Assembly: GCA_934047225.1 (NCBI GenBank)
Contig: OW203992.1
Location: 16,667,501 to 16,731,500, forward strand
Origin: Ypsolopha sequella
Taxonomy: Eukaryota; Arthropoda; Insecta; Lepidoptera; Ypsolophidae
Direction: 5' to 3'
Length of the DNA: 64,000 nt
The notes under the pieces were generated by a model, which had not been told where the DNA came from, made no database searches, and saw nothing but the letters and a program-made list of their open reading frames with translations. This document shows positions 9,896-21,753 of this stretch, piece after piece. The position numbers were made by a program, and so were the translations under genes. Position 1 is the first letter of the stretch, and every line of letters begins with the position of its first letter.

Positions 9896-12224
9896 CATAG
9901 AAATATGTAGACCGAAGAAGAAGGTCTTGCTTACAACAGGGGTGCAATTGTCTAAAAAAATCGTATTAATTTGACATCTTAAAACGTACCGAATCAGCCA
10001 TTTGACAGTTAAAACGTACGCTTAAACCTGTTAAAATGATTACAATTTCTTACACAAGTCCACAACTGGTCTCTTTCCAGCGAGATAGGATTCGACAATA
10101 ACGATATAGATCTGACAGTTATGCAATTTCTTGTTTACCCTATGTATTAGACATATGCAGCCATTTAGCATTTGGCCAAATCACAGATTTCAGGAGATTT
10201 GCCTCAGTACTCAAATTGTTCGTGTTCAACGTTTCCTCCCACTTATTTCACCGACATAAACACAAAAACTATTAGTACGGCACACGTAATTTCTCGCGCA
10301 CAGTAATAGTACACATTGGTCCAAAAAGAGGGGGGCGCATGAACCTGTAGTCACTACATATCACATCGCTATTGACATTGGATCTCGCATCAAGCCTATT
10401 TTAGGCCAGATGCTTTCACAAGCGCCACGCTCCCTTACCATATCTCCTGTCCTGGTATCCGTGGGCCCAAATGCATATTAGCGGGGCGCAGCGGGGCCGT
10501 TAGCGACGCAGATAACATGTACGACTAAAACAATGATTAGTGAAATTAGCGCGTGACGCTGACGAGGGCATAGCTCGTGACGACACTAACACGTATGACA
10601 ATAATTATGTAAATAGGATATCCCGGTGCTGTGAGCCGCCGCGCCAATGGAATATGGCTTCCATAATGTGCAGATTTAACGAGCCCCACCGCGTTTCGGT
10701 GCTGCATTGCGCGGTGCCACTGCTCCATGACACATTTCACCAATTTAGAGTTATTACCTTTGCGCGTGTACAGGAATAACGAATATGTTATCTTAATGGA
10801 CAAAGTACGCGGATATAAATATTAATATTGTAAGTAGACACGCTAAAGGCACTTTGCGGTATCCTGCATGTGACAACTAATACGTCTGAGAATTAATGGA
10901 ATTGCACTGAAATTGGAGTGTCACAGCACTGGCTATTACCAATTAACGCTTTGGTAACTAAGCATTAGTTATATCATCATATGATTGTAATTTACATGGA
11001 CACATAATCCGAATCAGAGTATATTGAATCCTTAAAAAAAAACCTTTTAGCTCGTTGTAAAGGCAAAGGAGGAACAAAAAATATCATCATAAAAAGAATA
11101 TTCGCGAGATAGCCATTTGAATGAATATCGAGAGAGGGAACCATTTTTCACTACGCTGGTGATAATAATGACGCTATTTATCACAACGGCTCGAAAGGGT
11201 AGGTAATTATTAATGTTATATTTTTGGCGGTTTCGTTTGTTTACTTACTCTTTCGCGGTGATATTTTTCGCAGTTAGCGACAGAACAGTAGGTTATTTCG
11301 TTCGGCAGCGCGGGGATGGTTCGGAATGATTTATTGTTATGTTGAATATGCATGTCGAGATGAAAAATGACGACAAACGTGCGAGTTTTACGGAACGTGT
11401 GTAAGCGAAGAGAGGTTGAGATCGACTCTCACGTCGCGTCGCCACCGCCCCGTCACCAGGCCTTGCAGGCAGAATATGTCACCCGCGGAAGTCGTTAAGA
11501 AGATAAATCGTGGACCACATAAAACCCATAATCCTTTTAAAGTGTTTAAGTGAAACCTTTTTCACTACTTTCCTTTCTGGCTGCGTTAAAATTGAACGGC
11601 CAGAAAATATAGACGGTACCCATTTCCATTTCGTTAGTTCCGAACATTTACGCAAAGCTTTCGGCGCCGTTTGACGTTGGTTGGGTTCAAGGTTCTGAGG
11701 TTGTTTTCCTGAGTTATTTGGCTGCGATTTGGAAATTCGATTTATTTGAAATAACGACATAAAAGGTAATGTATTTAGTTCACCGAATTTCGTTTTTTAT
11801 TTGACTACGAAATCGTGAGGTATTCTTGAGATTCTTATAATCCATTTTTCGTTGTTCTTTATTCTTTAAGACTTAATTAATCTTTGAGTTGCTTGTTTTG
11901 TCAAAGCAGAAACTGAATCATGCATATGCTAATGTTAAATTCGTTTAGAAGCGAAAGTTTTGATGCTAGTCAATCGTATATTGGAGTTGAGACGAGATTC
12001 ACAGAGTGACTGCTCCAACTATAGGTAGATAGTTCACCGCAACAGTCAGGAACTAAGCCATTCTAAACAACAAATTCGATACTGGTGTTTACAGACGTGG
12101 TATTGAGAAATAAACTATAATATATGAAATTATAAATAATTAAAATATTATTTTTATTTATTATTAATATTATTTATTATTATTAATTATTGAATTTATA
12201 CTGTGATTTTAGGGTTTAAATAAA
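9896..12224. other. Noncoding stretch with GC-richer patches
   Basis: No repeats or genes recognised over about 2.3 kb. Patches at 10420-10770 and 11380-11470 are CpG-rich. The 10540-10800 region is open on both strands for 79-85 codons without recognisable motifs. These are candidates for conserved regulatory DNA rather than coding exons. Confidence 0.35.
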
Positions 12225-12915
12225 ACGGTCACTATTATAACGAAATAGACATTACGGCTCAGATCCACTTTGATTTAAAAAAAAAAAAAAACAGTTCGTC
12301 CTGGCGAGCAGGGTTGGATTCAGACCCTCGGAAAATTATTGTCTATGGGAAATAAAAATATACTACTTGGCTAAAATTATACTACGTTACGTTTTTCGTC
12401 GATTCTTGTTTTGAATTTAAATAAAATAGCCTATTTGTTAGGGAAAATTTCAAAAAATGTACTAAAAATATTCATAATTTAATAAAATTAAGGCAACTGG
12501 ATCTCTATCTCAGCCAATTCGTCGATCGGAACTTCGTCCTTGGCATTAACTCTACGTAACATGTCGTCAGACGGCATAAATTCGATGGAAATTCCCTATA
12601 TTGTAGGGTAAATATTAAAAAACAAAACGTCTCAACCAATAAAACAAGTCGGTCGGCCTGAAGATGAAATTATGGTATTTTTACGTAGTATAGTTCCATT
12701 ACGATACTACATACTACATGTCATGAAAATATGGTACAAATAGTATAATTACTCGTATACTACAAAATCCAACCCTGCTGGCGAGGGTGTCGCCGCGACA
12801 GGGCACTCCGCGGAACTTGATAATGGTCACTCTTAAGTTGACCGAAACATCTAGTTTTTCTCGTAAAAATCAAAGTAGCTGTAATATCTATTTCGTTCTA
12901 ATAAAGACTCACCCA
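12225..12915. repeat. Foldback element interrupted by a hAT-like MITE
   Basis: Inverted flanks AACGAAATAGACATTACGG..CCACTTTGATTT (12239-12277) and AAATCAAAGTAGCTGTAATA..TATTTCGTT (about 12866-12898) fold on each other. The loop is split by the element at 12309-12777. Without that insert the foldback would be about 215 bp. Confidence 0.6.
12309..12777. mobile_element. hAT-like MITE with 8-bp target duplication
   Basis: A 469-bp element with termini CAGGGTTGGATT and AATCCAACCCTG, flanked by the perfect 8-bp direct repeat CTGGCGAG (12301-12308 and 12778-12785). A CAGG-type terminal inverted repeat and 8-bp duplication are hallmarks of the hAT superfamily. There is no transposase reading frame. 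Confidence 0.8.
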
Positions 12916-13057
12916 TAGTGATATAATGGAACTATTATAGCTAAACTTCGGTGTCTTTCTTTCTGTACGTTCGTCTACAACCTATTGACCTATGTTATGT
13001 TGCTTTTATGTTGTTATATACATAATTTTGATTTCGGAAAATATTTTATTGTATTTT

Positions 13058-13424
13058 AAGGCTAAACGTCAGTCGCTTAGCACAAAGTGCATAACTTAAC
13101 TTTGTATTTATTGTTTAGCAGTTAAAAATTGAAAAACATTTTGGTATGTGGCAGACACCAATAATTCAGTATTAGTGAGGATTATAAAGCATGAGTTTAA
13201 AATTTAATGCACAATTAGTCATGATCTGGTATAAACAAAGTTAAAAAAGCATTTTAAGTTGGTTTTGAGAAAATCATGACTAATTGTGTACAATTTCAAA
13301 CTCTTGCTTTTATAAACCTCACAACGATTGGCGTCAAATGGCACAGATCAAGTAACTTTTTAATTTTAAATTTCCAAACAAGAAAACAAAGTTAATGCAT
13401 CTGCATTTTGCGCTAAGCTACTGA
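13058..13424. repeat. Long-TIR foldback element
   Basis: Arms of roughly 165 bp. The left side has GTCAGTCGCTTAGCACAAAG and GTGAGGATTATAAAGCATGA; the right side has the complements, including TTTATAAACCTCAC and GCGCTAAGCTACTGAC. The innermost arms share GCACAATTAGTCATGA and TCATGACTAATTGTG. The right end directly abuts the TTAA element at 13428. Confidence 0.7.
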
Positions 13425-13427
13425 CCT

Positions 13428-14087
13428 TTAAGGCGCTACGGAAAAGAAATCGACACTTTAAGGACTTCCATATCTACTTCGGTAAATAATGTATTATTTT
13501 GATAAAATTGTACATTATTTTTGGATTCTTTTTCTAGGGATATGTTAAAACAGAAACGCGATTCGAGAAATTTGGCTCGATAGAAGTATTTATTGAAATT
13601 AGGTTCTTTTCGACACCAATTCTCCTGGTTTGACAATTTAGAATGACATATAGACTGCAACTATATTTTATTAGATGGGTTTTAACGGTATCTAGGACCT
13701 GAGGGCCTATTATGTATCTTTAGTTGCCATCTGGACTTGGTGTCTATCATCAAAAACATAGATATACTATCGAATTCTAATTGTCTAAGGATATGTTCGC
13801 ACTTGAAGCGACGACACAGTTCGTAAATAGTTCAATACCCACTAAAGGCAATTTTGAAAGTTCCGTTTTTAGCTATGTTTTTGATGATAGGCACCTAGTC
13901 CAGTTGGCAACTAAAGATACAGAATACAGGGGCTGGTTAAACGAAACGTTGATAGCAACTTTAGTACATTTTTTATTAATATAAAACCGACTTTTTGCTA
14001 CTTTTCTACGAATCCGTCCCTGTCGCACTGAGAATTTTTTAGCATATGGAGTTAAAGGGACGCTAAAAGTTTTACATATCGCCTTAA
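13428..14087 (+). mobile_element. TTAA MITE family I, copy B (with nested insert)
   Basis: Begins TTAAGGCGCTACGG and ends TATCGCCTTAA. Length is about 660 bp, of which 234 bp are a nested palindromic insert (13701-13934). Without it the element is about 426 bp, matching copy C. TTAA on both sides suggests piggyBac-type mobilisation. No transposase is encoded. Confidence 0.8.
13701..13934. mobile_element. Nested palindromic MITE in copy B
   Basis: Same element as 4833-5070: arms GGGCCTATTATGTATCTTTA and its complement, and core TTCAATACCCACTAAAGGCA. Comparison with the uninterrupted copy C (host sequence GACCTGGTTAAACG) places the junctions within a few bases of the site used in copy A. Confidence 0.75.
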
Positions 14088-15949
14088 CCTGAAGATTTGT
14101 AGGCTCTACCTACGCAGGTTTTCGGAGATATCAAGATGAGTCAGTAAGTGGTATTTCACTTTATGTGCATAAAGTATATAATTAAATATCATTGTCGTCG
14201 GCACATCTTAGAATTGGGCATATCATGAGCTGCGTAGGCATTTCATATTTCTGTTAAGACTTTAGGGATCACCTCGCTCCACTTCGCTTCGCTTGGCTCC
14301 CCAAATTTATTTACATTTAAACCTAACAAACTCCTCCTCGTTCCGCTCGTCGACGTATCTATTTTTGACTTCTGGTCAACGATTTTCGATTTCATACTTT
14401 ACGATAAACCCAATTCTGCCCACGACATCAACATATCCACAATGAGTTCGATATTGATTATTACGACGCAAAACTTGGCTGTTTCCGCGGAACTTGCTGC
14501 TTTGTTTGTTTATTTGAGCGTCTCGACTTTATGTATGAATTTACTTACCTATTGTTTCATAACTTTGGATGTGTTTTGTCGTATTTCATCGCAACTGATC
14601 GCTGAAATGCCACAATAAAATATCATATATTCATAGCTTACTAGGTTATTTCCATGATATGTAATGAGTATAACGTAAAAACGATCGGCTGCACCAGGGT
14701 CTATGAGTGGATTAAGTTAAGTACGTAATTCCATTGGATGGCTGCAAAAGTACATTTAAAAGAAGCCGCAGCATTTCGCTCGATGGGTAAAAGTAACACT
14801 GGAAAAAGGCTCTCTACGTGGTCTGTTCCGACTATTTGTTCTACCGTCTAGTTTTGTATTTTAGGTGATCAATCTGTAACAAGAAGATAGTTAAAGCTTT
14901 GCAATTAGTAAACCGTCGGCTGGCACTTAATAATGCTCAGTTTCAGCTGTATAACAATTTTTCGACGGAAGCGTACAAGGAATAACGCATTTCTGCAAAC
15001 GAAGTACGGGTGGAGAGAGGTCAGCTCAGCACCCGCCCGCCCCACGGCTCATCTAATGTTTATCCGATAATATTATCCCGACCGCATCGGTGGGCTATCC
15101 AATCCCGGATACGGAAAGATAGGGTTAATTTTAAAATTCGAACTTTCATTTACCGTACGTCATCTATTACTTGTCTATTTACTAGCCTAACCGTTATTGT
15201 GAAGCACAAACTGAACGCAGGCAGCACCGATATTAGAGCTGGCAAAGGTAATGTTCAATTGAACAGCCACCAATTCATGGTGAAATGGTTTTGCTGGTTA
15301 TTGCGATTCCGTTGCAGAGACACGTTCCGAATAAATTAAAGTGCAATTTGGGGCCTTTAATATGGAGTGTTGTTGGCGCTATCGACATACCGTGGACGTA
15401 ATTCGAGACACGTCGGACGGCGCACAAAGGCGTGCGAATACGGTACTCGTGTACCAAGTGAATGAGCACCGTGTGGTCTTCTTTATGTAAGGTACACTAA
15501 ATGCTGCAGCATTATTTGTAGCCACATAATTAATTATCTTGATAAGTTGGTAATTATCAGATCTATATTATGGGTTGTGTGTGTATTCAATTAAAGATTA
15601 TCGATAGAATATTAATACAATACAATATACAAGATTATTTTTTACAAAATAAGTGCGGTTGGCGTTAGAGATTGTTTACCGTTGTATATGGCCGAAAACT
15701 GGATTGCGGATTTTTCTTCGATAGCACGTTATTTGTATTGAGAAAAAAGTACCTTTTAGAGTATAAAAGTTTTTTTTGTATATTCTCCATTCACCGTCGT
15801 ACCAAAAGTAACTTTTCTTTTCTTGCTTCATGGGAAAACAAACAAATAACTAACGCAAAAAGAAAAACCGGGTAATCTGCTTACATAAAAATGCAACTGA
15901 AAATCCTTTTGGCTTCTAAATAAATTACAAAATTACAAGAAGTTTTTAT
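14088..15949. other. Noncoding stretch with D2 repeat copy
   Basis: 14199-14262 is the second copy of the dispersed repeat at 3292-3352. A 109-codon frame at 15010-15339 has no recognisable domain and is probably chance. Nothing else is evident. Confidence 0.4.
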
Positions 15950-16268
15950 TTAATAGCGGTTTCGCAACAGGATTGTGAAAAACCCGCCTTTCTCTAATTA
16001 ATCGAAACAGAACACTTTAATTCAAAATTCCCTTTAAAAGTTATTCAACAAAACCTTATTACCTATGTATTGTGTATGTCACCATCGGTTTCTGTAAACT
16101 TGAATTTAAAAATTTGTGAAATTTAAAAATTTGGAATTAAAATTTACAGAAACCAATGGAAACTTTGCGATGGAGTCACAATACATAGGTTTTGTTGAAT
16201 AACTACTGAGTGAATTTTGAATTTAAAAAGGTATTTTTCATACAATCCGGCTGCGAAACCGCTCTTAA
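15950..16268. mobile_element. TTAA MITE family II, copy 2
   Basis: 319 bp with TTAA at 15950-15953 and 16265-16268. The left arm has GGATTGTGAAAAACCCGCC and ATCGAAACAGAACACTTTAA; the right arm ends AATCCGGCTGCGAAACCGCTC. The arms are imperfect and the right one is shortened. Confidence 0.75.
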
Positions 16269-16794
16269 TGTAACTCAGAAATTCTGAGTCAGAATAATAA
16301 TTGTAATAATATCAACCTATATTACAATTACGAGTACATACATAATACATCGCCACGATGGCCAATATTTCCCAAAATGCAAGTCACAGACCATACTCGT
16401 ACACCCACGTTTCACCGACGATTACTACGTCCCAGCGTGATGTCCTAGTATAGCAAAAATATAGACACACAGCTTAAGAGGATAGTTTCCGCAAAACCAT
16501 AAGTTATTCTTCCTGGTTTGAAAAATCTAGCAATAATACTTAGAAAAGAAAAAAAAAACTTCCGGGAATATAAAACACACTTATATTGAAACAGAGTCCT
16601 CAGAAACCATTCCAATATTGATAAATAAAATACCAAAGATGGCTCTAAAAAAAGTTATCATGTCGAGGTTTAAGATTATTAGAGCAAAAATCCGTTTTTA
16701 TAAACTTTATTAAATTTTTAACAGGGCAGATATTTCATAGCACCATTGTTTTTTTTTAAAAAGCAAAATTTGTGAAAAAAGTTGTAATTTTGAC
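16269..16794. other. Noncoding stretch
   Basis: AT-rich; no gene, promoter or repeat copy recognised. Confidence 0.35.
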
Positions 16795-16985
16795 TTTTTT
16801 CCAGGATCCGTCCGTCTCGCACTGCGGGTCTTTCCGCATAGAGTAACAGGGTAGTATGCAAGCGGAACCTATCCTCCTAACGTGCCTTCCGAAGCACGCA
16901 GACACAAAACTTTTATGATTTGAACCCGCGACTTTCGGCTTAGTATTTTAATACTCGAACCACTAGACCAGAGAGGCGGTCAAAT
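16795..16985 (-). mobile_element. tRNA-derived SINE
   Basis: On the minus strand the head (16978 down to about 16917) reads as a tRNA-like sequence with box A TGGTCTAGTGG and box B GGGTTCAAATC, the two internal RNA polymerase III promoter elements. The body has GTGCTTCGGAAGGCACGTTA, familiar from lepidopteran SINEs. The far end (about 16800-16865) resembles the ATATGCGAAAAAACCCTCAG end of TTAA MITE family I. Confidence 0.7.
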
Positions 16986-16997
16986 ACATACATCCGT

Positions 16998-17184
16998 ACC
17001 CCTGTTATAAATGCGTAAGTGTGTTTGTTGGTTTGTCCTTTTTTCACGCAACAACGGAGCGACGCATCGACGTGATTTTTTGCATAGAGATAGTTTATAG
17101 GCCGAAGAGTGACATAGGTTACTTTTTATCCCGGGAAAATGCAAATGAAATCAGCGCGAGTGAAACCGCGGGCAAAAGCTATAG
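16998..17184 (+). mobile_element. Non-autonomous Helitron, short
   Basis: Contains GTTATAAATGCG.AAGTGTGTTTG, CAACGGAGCGACGCATCGACG, TGCATAGAGATAGTTTATAG and ends GAAACCGCGGGCAAAAGCTA. This order is that of an abundant lepidopteran Helitron. The last bases are CTATAGT where CTAGT is usual, so the exact 3' end is uncertain. Confidence 0.7.
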
Positions 17185-17279
17185 TACTACACAATTATAT
17201 AGGTATTTCAAAGTATGTAAATAGCTTTAACAATTTCTGATGTTATGAGTGTACGAGTACTTACATACCTATCTATATA

Positions 17280-17541
17280 CAAGGTGACTTTTTGATCATC
17301 GTCCAAATTCATACTGGAGGCTTGATAAGTGATCAGTATCTTGGATCAATAACAATTTTTGTGAAATTCGTAAAGTGAAATTTCGACTCCCCATAGCGAT
17401 TCACTCGGGACTGAAAGTGAATTTCTATGGGAAGCCGAAATTTCATTTTACGAATTTCACAAAAAATGTTATTGATTCAAGATACTGATCACCTATCAAG
17501 CCTCCAGTATGAATTCGGACGATGATCAAAAAGTCACCTTG
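17280..17541. mobile_element. MITE family V, copy 1 (262-bp foldback)
   Basis: Inverted termini CAAGGTGACTTTTTGATCAT and ATGATCAAAAAGTCACCTTG, flanked by TATATA. Arms run nearly to the centre around ACTCGGGACTGA. A second copy of the same length is at 32638-32899. TA-rich flanks suggest a Tc1/mariner-type origin (inference). Confidence 0.8.
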
Positions 17542-17545
17542 TATA

Positions 17546-17737
17546 TACAATACACCCTGACTGTCTGACTGATTGATCTATCAACGCCCAGACCAAACAG
17601 CTTGGCCTAGGGACATGGAATTTCAACTGTAAGTTCCTTGTATGACGTAGACATCCGCTGAGAAGGGGTTTTAGGAAATTCCCATGGGATTGGGAGAAAC
17701 GGAATCTACGCGAGCAACGCTGCGGGGCGTCCACTAG
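17546..17737 (+). mobile_element. Non-autonomous Helitron 3' end
   Basis: Body GATCTATCAACGCCCAG and GGACATGGAATTTCAACTGTA, then the 3' end GCGAGCAACGCTGCGGGGCG followed by TCCACTAG, next to host T. CTAG followed by T fits the Helitron insertion rule. Related pieces are at 8947-9090 and, on the other strand, 50162-50290. Confidence 0.7.
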
Positions 17738-19150
17738 TCAATGTATATTTTTTACGATGATATTAGTATTTTTAATTTTTAGGTAGGTATTTAGAAACTA
17801 CTTATTTATAGGTTTAGGAAAAGAAGGTTTATAGGTATTTGCGTGCCTCCCTCGCTGTTTTGTACACGGATCGAGGCCAAGTTTTGCAGTTTATAACAAA
17901 ATTTGTATTGAAAGTGCCTTGAAATATATTCGTGCTTTTCAGAATGTTTGATTAAAAGCACGTGAAAGTTTCACTACGCTTATGTAGGTAATATAAATTG
18001 AAATTTTAATCAAAAATATTTTTCGCGTTTGTCATGGTTTGGATTCTTTGTATTTTATTCCTGTAATCAGTTGTTGTATTAATTTAAAATCCGTTAATTT
18101 ACATCGGCGCAAACTAAGCGTGAAAATATAGTTTCAGTGATATAGTTTTACAAATCGAAACAAATAAATTTATTGATAATTAAACGAGAGATTATTGAAA
18201 TTAGTTTTCATGGCGATTGCATTTATTTATGCTTACTTTATTAAATCCAGTGTTCAAGAAAATATTGTAAACTATTAATTAGTGATTAGTAATTAAATGG
18301 GGGCTGTACGTAAAGAGATTCCGTGATACAAAATTAATTTATCTGTCATTCTTTCATATTGCCTTATTTTTTAATGATACATAAATAAGTTGGATATGAC
18401 ACATTACATCTGAAATTCGCTGTTGTTCTTTTTTAACACAATTTTAAAAAAGAACAACAAGAAATACAGAGATTAGAAAACTCGTTTCAACGGGACTGAA
18501 ACACACTATTTTAAATGTTTCTTTCCACTGAGAAAGTCGACTCTAGCCACAAATCTAACAACAGACAATTCTCTATAACATTGTCTAGTTAATGATTAAA
18601 GGCATAAAATTTCTAAATACATCGATATCATTGAATAGCAACGGAAGTACTAACTTTGGGCATTTACGGCAACAACTACAACTTCTCTCTCGCACTCAGG
18701 CACTGTATTTTGTTCTGAGCGAGAGAACTAATTGCCACGCCCCTTCCAGCGCGGAGTTCATCCATCGATTCGTGGGACTATAGTCATCCATCACGGTAAA
18801 CTCGTATATTTATTTATTTTTATTTAATTTAATCCGCAGCTACCACAGACCATAAAAATAAATGATGATAAAAACAGATCTCATGTAGAGCTTAGCCTAA
18901 CTCTAAAATTCCTTCATCTTGGTCAAAAAGAATGGCTTGGCCGTTTCACGGCCGTCGCACCGACAGTCCCATGGACTTATGGTAACAAATAAGGTCACTG
19001 GTTTTTACCGTTGTGTCATGCAATAGTTCCCCCAGATGAATTGTAAAATTCGCCATGCATTATGTAAAAAATTCTTAACTTTGTTGAAATGTACAATAAA
19101 TAATAAATTAAAAAAAAGAAATGTATTAATAATAAAATAAAATATAAGAA
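17738..19150. other. Noncoding stretch
   Basis: AT-rich. A minor inverted repeat lies at 18421-18462 (TTGTTCTTTTTTAA and complement). A 63-codon frame at 18592-18783 is unremarkable. Nothing else is recognised. Confidence 0.35.
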
Positions 19151-19765
19151 TAAAGTTCTAATTTATAGAAATCAATGGAAACTTTGCGATGGCAACATAA
19201 ATGTGTGTGTGGAATCCGCACGAGAGCACTTATGTCCTTTTGCTTGAGAAGGTGCAAAAAGCCTTCTTAAGATACCTTTACAAACGTGTTAAAGGATATT
19301 ATCCTTTCATGTATCCCACGAAATTTTTATTAGGTTGTCTTGGGTATAACTCACTGGAAATCAGACGAGGAAAGCACCAGCTTGCGGTCATGTGTAGAAT
19401 TCTTCGGGGAGATATTGATGCTCCAGATCTGCATGGTAAGCTGTGTCGATTTTTCACTCCCACTAATTATCTTCGCGGCCGTAAGCACAGGTTTTTCGCT
19501 GTGCCGTCGTGTCGCACAAAGGCGCGATCTAACTCACCCATACCGCGTACTCTTCTCTCCCTCAACGCTCTTCTAAACGCCAATCAGGACTGTGATCTGT
19601 TTGCTGATGGATGGCAGAAAATATTGTCAGAGTGTTTGTGTTTTTGTGAGAAGGCCTGTTTCTGACTTTACGTGTTACTCTTATTTTATTTTAGTTGATT
19701 GTACCATTTTATGTTTGTGTTACTATCTTTAATTATTGTAATTGGTTTGTCCGTTTTAATTAAAG

Positions 19766-19804
<39 letters not shown>

Positions 19805-19927
19805 ACAATACATAGGTAATAAGGTTTTGTTGAATAACTATTGAGTAAATTTTCAATTTAAATGTTGTGTTTCGATTAATTGGAAAAAGGCTGGTTTTTC
19901 ACAACCCGGCTGCGATACCCCTCTTAA
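19151..19927. mobile_element. TTAA MITE family II, copy 3, split by a LINE
   Basis: Family II core (AGAAATCAATGGAAACTTTGCGATGGCA) runs to about 19196, then resumes at about 19805 with ACAATACATAGGTAATAAGG and continues to CGATACCCCTCTTAA (TTAA at 19924-19927). The left arm is not recognisable. The intervening 600 bp is a non-LTR retrotransposon tail. Confidence 0.65.
19197..19804 (+). pseudogene. 5'-truncated non-LTR retrotransposon, ORF2 C-terminus and tail
   Basis: The 154-codon frame at 19201-19665 is the C-terminal region of a LINE ORF2 of the kind annotated as jockey/CR1-like reverse transcriptase in insects: VWNPHES near the start, then LEKVQKAFLRYLY, LGYNSLEIRR, RILRGDIDAPDL, and a terminal DCDLFADGWQ box. 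The reverse transcriptase catalytic part is missing. A 3' untranslated segment follows, ending in (AAAT)n at 19770-19804. The fragment interrupts TTAA MITE copy 3, which dates the insertion after that MITE. No clear target duplication could be drawn. The upstream codons are open, but no start is implied for a truncated copy. Confidence 0.75.
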
Positions 19928-20109
19928 GTATTAGTCATTAAAAATATTCTTGTCAATGAATTTTATTGATTCGATTCAGACAACGAGAAAAAGTTTCATT
20001 CCGAAACTTACAGCAGATGATCAATTCAAGGAACAATAAATAGTTTCGTTTAAACCAGATTTGAAATAAATACGTATTGTAAAATGATGGGTCCGAAAAA
20101 TATTGACAG

Positions 20110-20160
20110 TATCCTTCACAAAAACTAAAACAACGCGAGCGAAGCCGCGGGCAAAATGGT
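20110..20160 (+). mobile_element. Helitron 3' end fragment
   Basis: GCGAGCGAAGCCGCGGGCAA followed by AATGG matches the 3' hairpin region of lepidopteran Helitrons, but the closing CTAGT is lost. No 5' part was recognised. Confidence 0.55.
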
Positions 20161-20429
20161 ATTTAATAAAGTTGTTGCACTGAGAAAACTAGTCATTAGA
20201 AAATAAAGTGAATTCAGCAGAAATAATGATGATTTCACGTAAAGTAGGGAGCATACGGATATCACCAAAAAATACGATGTAACTACTATTGCTGCTGCTA
20301 ACGAAATAATACGATGCACTGTCACTATGGCTTTAGTAGGAAGCAGACAGAATTATGCACTCCGTAACTGTAATATACTATGCTATCCTACCACCGTTAA
20401 TGTGATATCCTCTTACTTCTTCGTACATT

Positions 20430-21020
20430 TATCTATGCTTTCCTCATATTTTATATGCTTTCTTGATACTGTTCAAGAACTTTCCTCTTATTTCAGTTGC
20501 TTCATATTATTTTGTCCCACTATTTTTCTATCCTTTCATCATATTTTTATGTGCTTTCCTCTCATTTCCTATGATTCTTCCTACTATTAATCTATGATTT
20601 CCTCATAGTTTTGTATGCTTTCCTCATACTATTTATGTGCTTTCCTCTTATTTCCTATGATTCATCCTACTATTAATCTATGATTTCCTCATAGTTTTGT
20701 ATGCTTTACTCATACTATTTATGTGCTATTTATGTGCTTTCCTCATACTATTTATGTGCTTTCCTCTTATATCCTATGATTATTCCTACTATTAATCTAT
20801 GATTTCCTCATATTTTTGAATGCTTTCCTCATACTATTTATGTGCTTTCCTCTTATATCCTACGTTTCTTCCTACTATTAATCTATGATTTCCTCATATT
20901 TTTGTATGCTTTCCTCATACTATTTATGTGCTTTCCTCTTATTTCCTATGATTCATCCTACTATTAATCTATGATTTCCTCATATTTTTGTATAGCACTC
21001 TTTATGTGCTCTCCTATTAT
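20430..21020 (+). repeat. 86-bp tandem repeat array
   Basis: Units contain TATGCTTTCCTCATACTATT, TATGTGCTTTCCTCTTAT, CTACTATTAATCTATGATTT and CCTCATA. Unit starts at 20614 and 20700 are 86 bp apart, as are 20819 and 20905. The unit between them is lengthened by a 33-bp internal duplication. Five to six units, with degenerate ones on the left edge. The strand is strongly pyrimidine-biased. Confidence 0.8.
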
Positions 21021-21289
21021 TTCAGTTAAATTCAATTATTTTTTTCTACCATTTATATTTACTCTTAACTTTAAGGCTTCTATGTGGCTCCTTCAATATT
21101 TATTGGCCAATAAACTATTTGTACCAGTAATATAATAACTGTATAGATGGTTTGTTTGTTTGTAAGCAGTTATAGTGCAAAAACAATTTTTCGGTTTAAT
21201 TATGTTAATATTAAAAATCTGTAATTGTTAATCGTTTATATAAGTGAATTGACCTATCAATGTTTAAGGAACCATAACTTAAAATACGA

Positions 21290-21480
21290 GAGCATAGATA
21301 AATAGTAGAAACAAATAATAGGATTTAACTGAAACAATATGAGAGCACAGAAACAGTATCAGGAAAGCATACAAAACGATGATTAAATCATAGATTCATA
21401 GTAGAAGGAATTGTAGGAAATAACTGAAAAAACAGGAACGCACATAAACAATATCAAAAACTGAAAGGAAAGAAACACAC
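21290..21480 (-). repeat. Inverted relic of the 86-bp repeat
   Basis: GGAAAGCATACAAAACGATGA, ATCATAGATTCATAGTAGAA and TAGGAAATAA are reverse complements of the motifs in the 20430-21020 array. Array and relic together form a large imperfect foldback with a spacer of about 270 bp. Confidence 0.6.
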
Positions 21481-21520
21481 AGGAGGCTTAAAAATAAGAT
21501 TACTGATATATAGAAGAACA

Positions 21521-21580
21521 AGGAGGCCTATGTCCAACAGTGGACAAATACGGGCTGATGGATGGATGGATGGATGGATG
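21521..21580 (+). mobile_element. RTE-type LINE 3' end with GATG tail
   Basis: AGGCCTATGTCCAACAGTGG followed by CTGATG and (GATG)n. This 3' end with its tetranucleotide tail is common in Lepidoptera. The reverse complement starts the repeats at about 23893 and 46807. Confidence 0.6.
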
Positions 21581-21753
21581 ACAAGAAATAACCTGGAATA
21601 CATAGAGTACTTTACCTAAACCAAGAGCTGATTTGAGGATACAAATTATTACAAAGAAAAGAAAAATATATTATAAACAAAAACATGTATTTATTTTATC
21701 TCTAATATATCTCTACACACATTATTATATCTCTATATATATTTAAACATTTA

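Noticed and set aside
14530..14560. Minus-strand recursive splice site (complement of ACTTACCT)
   Set aside because: AG|GTAAGT is present, but the preceding minus-strand sequence is not pyrimidine-rich. Similar cases near 27795 and 34965 were rejected for the same reason.
15010..15339. 109-codon gene
   Set aside because: No domain, motif or splice support; length is within chance expectation for the region.
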